Of a DNA stretch of 7,078 bases, positions 1 through 4,665 are shown piece after piece. The notes beneath the pieces were generated by a model. The model had not been told where the DNA came from. It saw only the letters and a program-made list of their open reading frames with translations, and searched no databases. The translations under genes and the position numbers were made by a program. How positions within the stretch are numbered: position 1 is the first letter of the stretch; the number at the start of each line of letters is the position of its first letter. Source of the DNA: Acidobacteriaceae bacterium (GTDB taxonomy: Bacteria; Acidobacteriota; Terriglobia; Terriglobales; Acidobacteriaceae); the NCBI GenBank assembly GCA_027311125.1, contig DAICZO010000430.1:1-7078 (forward strand), given 5' to 3'.

Positions 1-309
1 GAAATACCGGGTCAACCAGATACGCATCAACGTGTAATGAGACACATCCCAAATCGAGTACGCCGGCGTCTCCAGAGCATACGACGTGAAGTGACCACCG
101 CGAAGAAGGCTTACCGTGTGGGCAACCTCGCTCTCTGAGGCATGTTCTGGCAACACCACAACCGTCCCACTCAGGTCCGCCAGTCGTGTAAACGGAAAGC
201 CAGCATTGGCAAACAATTCAAGGTTCGGCATGGCAACCCAGTGGTCAAGCCCACGCAAATCCAGAGAAGAGCTTCGCAAGATGGAACCCTTCAGCTCTGA
301 CGCCGAAGA
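1..309 (-). pseudogene. bcsB: BcsB-like fragment (cellulose synthase periplasmic subunit), runs off the left edge
   Basis: The minus strand is open in one frame from the window edge up to base 537, but only the part below about 310 looks like protein. It contains NLELFANAGFPFTRLADL (172-225), followed by VVVLP (148-162). I recognise this as the conserved 'pNL..FANaGFPFtR.aDLs.t.vvLP' stretch of BcsB, the periplasmic, membrane-anchored partner of the BcsA cellulose synthase. A tail reading TSYALETPAYSIWDV then LMRIWLTRYF reaches the edge and may be the start of the C-terminal membrane region. That would imply a large in-frame internal deletion, since BcsB is normally about 700-800 residues with some 250 residues between these parts. 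Above ~310 the same frame is only the antisense of the AraC helix-turn-helix region, so the start of BcsB is missing. I infer a broken gene. The family call rests on remembered motifs, and the deletion is less certain than the family. Confidence 0.5.
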
Positions 310-330
310 GATGATACTTTTCAAGATCTG

Positions 331-645
331 GTGCGTGGCGCGATCCAACAAAAGCTCACAGGACACCGCCCGACCATCGAAAACGTAGCGCGCGATCTCC
401 ACATGAGTTCCCGCACCTTGCAACGTCGACTGCAGCAATCCGGTTCCGGCTTTCAGAAGATGCTTGAGGAGGCACGCCATGAGATGGCGCGCTACTACCT
501 GAAAAACTCGAAACTCGAGCTTGCAGAAGCTGCATATCTACTCGGCTACGAAGACGCAAACTCGTTCAGCCGTGCCTTCCGCGGTTGGGAAGGTGTACCA
601 CCAAAACACTGGCGTGAAGCTAACCTCAGTGCAGTAGTCAACTAA
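331..645 (+). CDS. AraC-family DNA-binding domain, N-terminally truncated regulator
   Basis: These 104 residues are a complete AraC/XylS-type DNA-binding domain. The first helix-turn-helix is at residues 14-37 (PTIENVARDLHMSSRTLQRRL). The second is at about 63-88 (LAEAAYLLGYEDANSFSRAF), with the usual GxxPxxWR ending. Full-length relatives have a cupin or other effector-binding domain of 150-200 residues before this. Here the frame is closed by TGA at 298-300 and upstream DNA codes for something else on the other strand, so the sensor half is absent. Homology may extend back to about 310 (DDTFQDLVRGAI). The GTG at 331 is the first usable start after the stop but has no clear Shine-Dalgarno sequence, and an ATG at 403 would cut into the first helix-turn-helix. 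It lies 67 bases before the aldo/keto reductase on the same strand, and such regulators often sit next to the reductase they control. It could act as a stand-alone MarA-like domain, but is more likely a remnant. Confidence 0.75.
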   Translation: MRGAIQQKLTGHRPTIENVARDLHMSSRTLQRRLQQSGSGFQKMLEEARHEMARYYLKNSKLELAEAAYLLGYEDANSFSRAFRGWEGVPPKHWREANLSAVVN

Positions 646-702
646 TCCATCTGGCAATGCACCACGACATAAATTGAATCCGACTTTCATCCAGAGTTAT
701 AC

Positions 703-708
703 AAGGAG
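703..708 (+). promoter_or_regulatory. Ribosome binding site of the aldo/keto reductase
   Basis: AAGGAG lies four bases before the ATG at 713. It decides the start in favour of this ATG over the in-frame TTG at 674, which has no such site and would add 13 residues that do not belong to the family's N-terminus. Confidence 0.65.
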
Positions 709-712
709 CACA

Positions 713-1696
713 ATGCAAAAACGCACATTGGGAAACAGCGGCCTGGAGGTTTCAGCTCTCGGCCTGGGTTGCATGGGCCTAAGTTTCGGATACGGTCCTG
801 CAACAGACAAAGAACAGGCAATCAAGCTCATCCAGGCGGCCTACGACGGCGGTATCACCTTCTTCGATACGGCAGAAGCCTATGGACCCTACCTGAATGA
901 AGAACTTCTTGGAGAAGCCTTGGCACCTGTCCGCGACAAGGTTGTCATTGCCACCAAGTTTGGATTCATCGACGGCAAGCCAGCTCTTGGTCTGAATAGT
1001 AAGCCCGAGAACATCCGCAGCGTGACCGAAGCCGCTCTCAAGCGACTCAGGACCGATGTGATCGACCTGCTCTACCAACATCGAGTTGATCCCGAGGTTC
1101 CCATCGAGGATGTCGCTGGTACGGTAAAAGAACTCATCGCAGAAGGTAAAGTGAAACACTTCGGCATGTCGGAAGCAGGAGCACAATCGATTCGCCAAGC
1201 GCATGCGGTTCAGCCTGTCGCGGCATTGCAAAGCGAATATTCACTCTGGTGGCGCGAACCCGAAAGCGAAATCCTACCCACCCTCGAAGAGCTTGGCATT
1301 GGCTTCGTCCCCTTCAGTCCACTCGGCAAGGGCTTTCTTACCGGCGCCATCAACGAGGGAACGACCTTCGACAGTACCGACTTCCGCAACGTCGTTCCAC
1401 GCTTCACCGCAGAAAACCGTAAGGCAAATCAGGACATAGTTGACGTACTCGGTGCAATCGCAACATCAAAGCACGCGACGCGCGCCCAAATCGCCTTAGC
1501 ATGGCTCCTCGCCCAAAAGCCTTGGATAGTGCCTATCCCTGGCACTACCAAGCTCCATCGACTAGAAGAAAATCTAGGAGCCGCTGCCGTGGAGCTATCT
1601 CCGGACGATCTGCGCAGCATCGATCAAGCCGTTTCGGGGATCGAAGTCCAAGGCGCGCGTTACCCTGTACAACTCCAAAAGCTTGTAGGACGATAG
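713..1696 (+). CDS. Aldo/keto reductase (NADP-dependent oxidoreductase)
   Basis: This intact 327-residue cytoplasmic enzyme has the usual length for the family (Aldo_ket_red TIM barrel). It should reduce aldehydes or ketones with NADPH; the physiological substrate cannot be read from the sequence. The N-terminus QKRTLGNSGLEVSALGLGCM is typical of the AKR group that includes YakC-like and plant auxin-induced-like proteins. The catalytic tetrad is complete: Asp52 and Tyr57 in FFDTAEAYGP, Lys82 in ATKFG, and His123 in LLYQHRVDP. The C-terminal cofactor-binding segment PIPGTTKLHRLEENLGA is at about 274-290, and WREPE / FSPLGKGFLTG at 180-211 is also characteristic. The start at 713 is supported by AAGGAG just upstream. 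The AraC-type domain gene lies 67 bases upstream on the same strand and may once have regulated it. Nothing suggests damage. Confidence 0.93.
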   Translation: MQKRTLGNSGLEVSALGLGCMGLSFGYGPATDKEQAIKLIQAAYDGGITFFDTAEAYGPYLNEELLGEALAPVRDKVVIATKFGFIDGKPALGLNSKPENIRSVTEAALKRLRTDVIDLLYQHRVDPEVPIEDVAGTVKELIAEGKVKHFGMSEAGAQSIRQAHAVQPVAALQSEYSLWWREPESEILPTLEELGIGFVPFSPLGKGFLTGAINEGTTFDSTDFRNVVPRFTAENRKANQDIVDVLGAIATSKHATRAQIALAWLLAQKPWIVPIPGTTKLHRLEENLGAAAVELSPDDLRSIDQAVSGIEVQGARYPVQLQKLVGR

Positions 1697-1816
1697 CTTC
1701 AAGCCCTGCAATACGCCGTTGACCAACGGTTCTGCCGAGTCGAGATTCGCGAGTACGAATACCCCTGTGTACGCTCTGGGAGCCGGCATTATTTTTATTG
1801 AGCAACTATTTTCCTA
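1697..1816. other. Intergenic spacer between reductase and lyase genes
   Basis: This spacer contains a five-pair inverted repeat CCGTT-gacc-AACGG at 1716-1729, 20 bases after the reductase stop. No T-run follows it, so it is at best a weak or Rho-assisted terminator. The last 30 bases (from about 1789) are AT-rich (ATTATTTTTATTG) and lead into the promoter-like element at 1817. I see no gene here. Confidence 0.4.
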
Positions 1817-1845
1817 TTGACACTCTTTGCGCCCGCCCGTAATGT
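1817..1845 (+). promoter_or_regulatory. Candidate sigma70 promoter of the rhamnogalacturonan lyase
   Basis: A perfect -35 hexamer TTGACA (1817-1822) is separated by exactly 17 bases from TAATGT (1840-1845), a partial -10 match. An AT-rich stretch lies just upstream. Transcription would start near 1852, giving a short leader that still contains the Shine-Dalgarno-like GAGG at 1858-1861 before the ATG at 1871. The layout is coherent, but the -10 box is weak. No operator was identified. Confidence 0.45.
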
Positions 1846-1857
1846 CATGGGCGTAAA

Positions 1858-1861
1858 GAGG
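1858..1861 (+). promoter_or_regulatory. Ribosome binding site of the lyase
   Basis: GAGG within AAAGAGGGTG lies nine bases before the ATG at 1871. It favours this start over the in-frame TTG at 1817 and ATG at 1847, both of which would lie in or near the promoter. Confidence 0.5.
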
Positions 1862-1870
1862 GTGATAGCA

Positions 1871-3889
1871 ATGCCAACACAACCGCCATACTACCTCGGA
1901 TCAATCCCGGCAACCCAGCATCGCAGTTCGGGCTTCACGCCCAGGTCTCTCCTTTCACGGCATCCGTGGCGGGCCGCAGCGCTCGCCATTACCCTCCTCG
2001 CACCCACCGCCGCGTTCCCTTCCACCGTCCCGGGCGGCAACGGCAGCAATGGCAACGTCACGCTCGCTCATCAGGGCGAAGACTACAAGTTCGATAACGG
2101 AAACGTGAACGTCACGGTAAACGGTCCATCCGCGACCGTCACCGAATTCCGATATCACGGTACGGACTTCATCAACTCCGTAGGCAGGCACCGATCCATC
2201 TACTGGAGCATGGACGGGGGCGCCAGCTACCAGAACCCCAGCCACGCCTCCTGCTCCATCCAAACAGACACACCAGAGATGGCCGACGTCGGCTGCAAGG
2301 TCAAGTACGACGGCTCACAGCCCCACGCTTTCGACATCGACATCCACTACGTCCTCCGCCGCGGCAACACCGGCCTCTACGTCTACGCAATCCTCTCCCA
2401 CCCCGCCAACTACCCGGCCACCAGCGTCGGCGAGTGGCGCATCGTCTGGCAGACGCCCCAGATCGGGAAGACCTTTCTCCTTGAAAATATCTACGTCGAT
2501 CAGCGCCGCCACTGGGTCTACCCCACCCCCGCCGAGTACTACCAGGAGATCCACACCCCCATCAAAGAGATCTCCTATATGCGCTCCGGCCCCTGGGCCA
2601 AACAGGGCGAGAGCAAATACACCTACAACGCGACCTACGAAGATATCGGCACATTCGGCTTCGCCTCCAACGTCCACCAACTCGGCGCATGGACTGTCCT
2701 CGGCTCCTACGAGTACTACAACGACGGCCCCCGCAAGCAGGACCTCACCGCCATCGCTGGTGGCATGACCAACCACTTCGGTCGCAACCACTATGGCGAC
2801 ACCGGCATCTCCGTCGCTGCCGGCGAGCAGTGGTCGAAGATCTTCGGCCCGTTCCTGCTCTACCTCAATGCAGGCGGCGACGGCGACACCCTCTGGCACG
2901 ATGCACAGCAGCAAGCTGCCACCGAGCGCGCAGCATGGCCCTACGCCTGGCTCACCAAGATACCGGAGTACCCCAGTGCCGCCGAGCGTGGCTGCGCCTC
3001 CGGCAAGTTCCTCGTGGCCGACAAACTGAAGCCCTCCCAGACCGGTGCCGGGGCCTGGATCGGCCTCACCCAACCACCCCCAGGTCTCGACTTCCAGTCT
3101 GAGACCAAAAACTACCAATACTGGTCGCGTGTCAACCCGGACGGATCCTTCAACGTCGCGGACGCTCGCCCCGGCACCTACACCCTCTATGCCTTCGTTG
3201 ACGGCGAAACCGGCGTATACAAGCAGGACGGAGTCACTGTAACTTCCGCTAACGTCACCCACCTCGGCAACATCACCTGGAATGTCCCCCGCGCTGGCAA
3301 CTGGCTCGCTTTCGAGATCGGTATCCCCAACCGTGACACCACCGAGTTCCACCACGGCAAGGACTACTTTATGCCTTACCTCTACAAGGGCTTCCCTCTA
3401 GAGTTCCCCAATCCGCTCGTGTATACCGTCGGTGTCAGTGATCCCGCCAAAGACTGGAACTACGCGCAGTCCGGCTACCACCCGGCTGGCAAAAACCCCG
3501 AGCCCTGGCCTTGGCAGATCAAGTTTAACCTGCCTGCGGACCTTCCCAAGCGGGACAACGCAAACCTCGTAATCGCCTTCGCCGGTGCCGGCCATCGCGC
3601 AGGCGTTCAGATCAGGGTCAACGGCAAAGACATCGGCTCCATCGCTCCTGAGATCGAAGAGGCAAACTCACTCCTCCGCCAAGGTTCCCACGACAAGTAC
3701 TCCGTCAAGAACATCCCAGTGCCGATGTCACGCCTGCACCCCGGTAGCAACACCATAGAACTCACCGAAACCAACTACAAGCCCGACAACGCCTACGTCA
3801 TGTACGACTACATCACGCTAGAAATGCCCGGCACGCCACCGCTGTCGACTACCCATGCGCCACTCCACCCTCAATCAACAGAAAACTGA
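1871..3889 (+). CDS. Secreted rhamnogalacturonan endolyase, polysaccharide lyase family 4
   Basis: This 672-residue exported enzyme is predicted to cleave the rhamnogalacturonan I backbone of pectin by beta-elimination at Rha-(1,4)-GalA bonds (EC 4.2.2.23). An N-terminal signal has a basic stretch (RHPWR, about 31-35) and hydrophobic core AAALAITLLAPTAA, with likely cleavage after Ala48. Domain order follows PL4. A catalytic beta-sandwich spans about 65-370. An FnIII-like domain at about 373-482 carries YQYWSRVNPDGSFNV and RPGTYTLYAF. A CBM-like jelly roll at about 497-652 carries LVYTVGVSDPAKDWNYAQ, VNG and VMYDYITLE. Lys249 (GESKYTYN) and His307 (RNHYGD) fit the catalytic pair of fungal RhgB (Lys150 and His210) and have nearly the same spacing, 58 versus 60. 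Cysteines are at 128, 142 and 375. A Pro/Thr-rich 20-residue tail follows the last domain. It appears to be a single-gene unit with its own promoter. Third codon positions are strongly C-rich, more so than in the reductase before it. Confidence 0.9.
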   Translation: MPTQPPYYLGSIPATQHRSSGFTPRSLLSRHPWRAAALAITLLAPTAAFPSTVPGGNGSNGNVTLAHQGEDYKFDNGNVNVTVNGPSATVTEFRYHGTDFINSVGRHRSIYWSMDGGASYQNPSHASCSIQTDTPEMADVGCKVKYDGSQPHAFDIDIHYVLRRGNTGLYVYAILSHPANYPATSVGEWRIVWQTPQIGKTFLLENIYVDQRRHWVYPTPAEYYQEIHTPIKEISYMRSGPWAKQGESKYTYNATYEDIGTFGFASNVHQLGAWTVLGSYEYYNDGPRKQDLTAIAGGMTNHFGRNHYGDTGISVAAGEQWSKIFGPFLLYLNAGGDGDTLWHDAQQQAATERAAWPYAWLTKIPEYPSAAERGCASGKFLVADKLKPSQTGAGAWIGLTQPPPGLDFQSETKNYQYWSRVNPDGSFNVADARPGTYTLYAFVDGETGVYKQDGVTVTSANVTHLGNITWNVPRAGNWLAFEIGIPNRDTTEFHHGKDYFMPYLYKGFPLEFPNPLVYTVGVSDPAKDWNYAQSGYHPAGKNPEPWPWQIKFNLPADLPKRDNANLVIAFAGAGHRAGVQIRVNGKDIGSIAPEIEEANSLLRQGSHDKYSVKNIPVPMSRLHPGSNTIELTETNYKPDNAYVMYDYITLEMPGTPPLSTTHAPLHPQSTEN

Positions 3890-3898
3890 AAATCTGTT

Positions 3899-3911
3899 CA
3901 GTGTCACACTG
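3899..3911. repeat. 13-base palindrome after the lyase stop codon
   Basis: CAGTGT-C-ACACTG is a perfect six-pair inverted repeat around one base, starting ten bases after the lyase stop. The geometry suits a dimeric protein-binding site better than an RNA hairpin, since there is no loop. Its role is unknown and it may be chance. Confidence 0.4.
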
Positions 3912-3973
3912 CGAACCCTTCGTCATCTTCAACTGCTCATAGTCCAGTCTCAAACATTGACACTGATATATAC

Positions 3974-3993
3974 GGCCGGACTGCCCGGTCTTT
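3974..3993 (+). terminator. Weak candidate intrinsic terminator of the lyase
   Basis: GGCCGG (3974-3979) can pair with CCGGTC (3985-3990), including one G-T pair, around the loop ACTGC. Only TTT follows before AGCG. It lies 85 bases past the lyase stop. The stem is GC-rich and correctly placed, but the short T-run makes it a poor intrinsic terminator. Confidence 0.3.
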
Positions 3994-4180
3994 AGCGCCT
4001 GCACAACACGGACGATCCAACCTGCAGGCGAGATCGAGCAGGTCTCCCAACAAAAACCGAGAACTAAGCCAGCAAGACGGTCCCAATAAGCTGCACTTAT
4101 CCACTCCTTAGCTACTGCAAATAAAAAGCCCTCGCAACCTCTAGTAGGGAGGCTCCTCAGCATCCCACAGCCTCACGCAA

Positions 4181-4239
4181 GGTTGATCGTGATGCGGTTG
4201 ACAGAGGCAGGCGGACACGTAAACATCATCCGATCAACC
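4181..4239. repeat. 9-base inverted repeat at the broken end of the IS3 remnant
   Basis: GGTTGATCG at 4181-4189 is repeated as its reverse complement CGATCAACC at 4231-4239, 41 bases apart. The right arm covers the point where the transposase reading stops resembling the family. It could be a trace of the event that truncated the element, or coincidence. Confidence 0.45.
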
Positions 4240-4416
4240 GTTTCGCTTGGTCCATTTGTAGCCCGCCGTACTCCTTAGGCCAACGGAGTAGGTCTGCTTC
4301 ACGACCCCGGCTTCTTTACACGCCAAAGCTGTCGTCTTGCCGTTCGCTGCGGCCACTTCTAGCTGTTGCAATAGATTCACCACCTGCTCAGGCTGGTACC
4401 TCTTGCCTCGTCCCAT
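4226..4416 (-). pseudogene. IS3-family transposase OrfA remnant, frameshifted and truncated
   Basis: Reading leftward from the ATG at 4416-4414, the protein begins MGRGKRYQPEQVVNLLQQLE, then VAAANGKTTALACKEAGVVKQTY. This is the N-terminal helix-turn-helix of OrfA from IS3-family elements of the IS407/IS2-like kind, which binds the element's ends. A GGAG site lies four bases upstream of this ATG. After QTY the frame is wrong: one base is missing near 4286-4287, where the family has TYYRWR. In the shifted frame the family sequence resumes as RWPKEYGGLQMDQAKRL and then ends at TGA (4228-4226). Without the correction, the longer open frame (4470-4234) ends in a meaningless tail. Normal OrfA is about 90-100 residues with a leucine-zipper-like region after QAKRL, and that region and the whole of OrfB are absent. 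The remnant is therefore inactive. Confidence 0.8.
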
Positions 4417-4665
4417 CTCTCTCCGTGTCCTGGGTCTCTCTCTTCCACTGGAATATTTCAAGCCGGGCACTCCAAGCCGGAATATCGTCCATGCGTGATC
4501 AGGACTTCCTGTTCCTGCGGACTACAACAATTAGGAGATCGATGCTGTCAGAATCGGATCAGCTCAATCAAATTCAGGGGCGACCGCAACACATCTAGTT
4601 AATCGACGCACACTAAACGATGATCTTAGCTGTGCGCCGTCAACCTTAGTTCCAAGGTGTTATTG
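4417..4665. other. Non-coding stretch between the IS remnant and the surface-protein gene
   Basis: No gene was found here. It includes the leader of the dead orfA and probably one former end of the insertion sequence, but I could not define terminal repeats. Small structures are GGAATAT repeated directly (4450s and 4480s), AAGCCGG repeated directly nearby, a palindrome CAGGA-CT-TCCTG near 4500, and ACCTT-agttcc-AAGGT at 4643-4658. The last lies just past the stop of the minus-strand surface-protein gene but has no T-run, so it is not a convincing terminator. Confidence 0.4.

Larger units (their letters stand above)
3890..4225. other. Gene-free stretch downstream of the lyase
   Basis: I find no credible gene here on either strand. 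An open minus-strand frame (4163 to 3849) gives a protein without recognisable motifs that overlaps the end of the lyase gene, and I treat it as chance. The stretch holds a 13-base palindrome just after the lyase stop, a weak terminator candidate at 3974-3993, and one arm of a 9-base inverted repeat at 4181-4189. It probably contains decayed sequence. Confidence 0.5.

Noticed and set aside
116..388. 90-residue plus-strand frame over the left edge
   Set aside because: It has no motif and conflicts with the BcsB-like reading on the other strand and with the AraC frame.
674..703. TTGAAT ... TATACA as a promoter for the reductase
   Set aside because: The spacing (18) is acceptable, but the implied start of transcription would fall after the Shine-Dalgarno sequence, leaving no usable leader.
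1716..1729. CCGTT-gacc-AACGG hairpin as a terminator of the reductase
   Set aside because: It has only five pairs and no T-run follows.
1595..1789. Minus-strand reading with GVFVLANLDSAEPLVNGVLQ downstream of the reductase
   Set aside because: It looks faintly protein-like, but half of it is antisense to the reductase and I could not tie it to any family.
2315..3355. 346-residue open frame on the minus strand inside the lyase gene
   Set aside because: It is antisense to a clearly coding PL4 gene. The Gly/Val/Asp-rich product is what the strong C-ending codon bias of the sense strand produces, and no motif is present.
3849..4163. 104-residue minus-strand frame downstream of the lyase
   Set aside because: It overlaps the lyase 3' end, has no recognisable motif and no Shine-Dalgarno sequence that I can defend.
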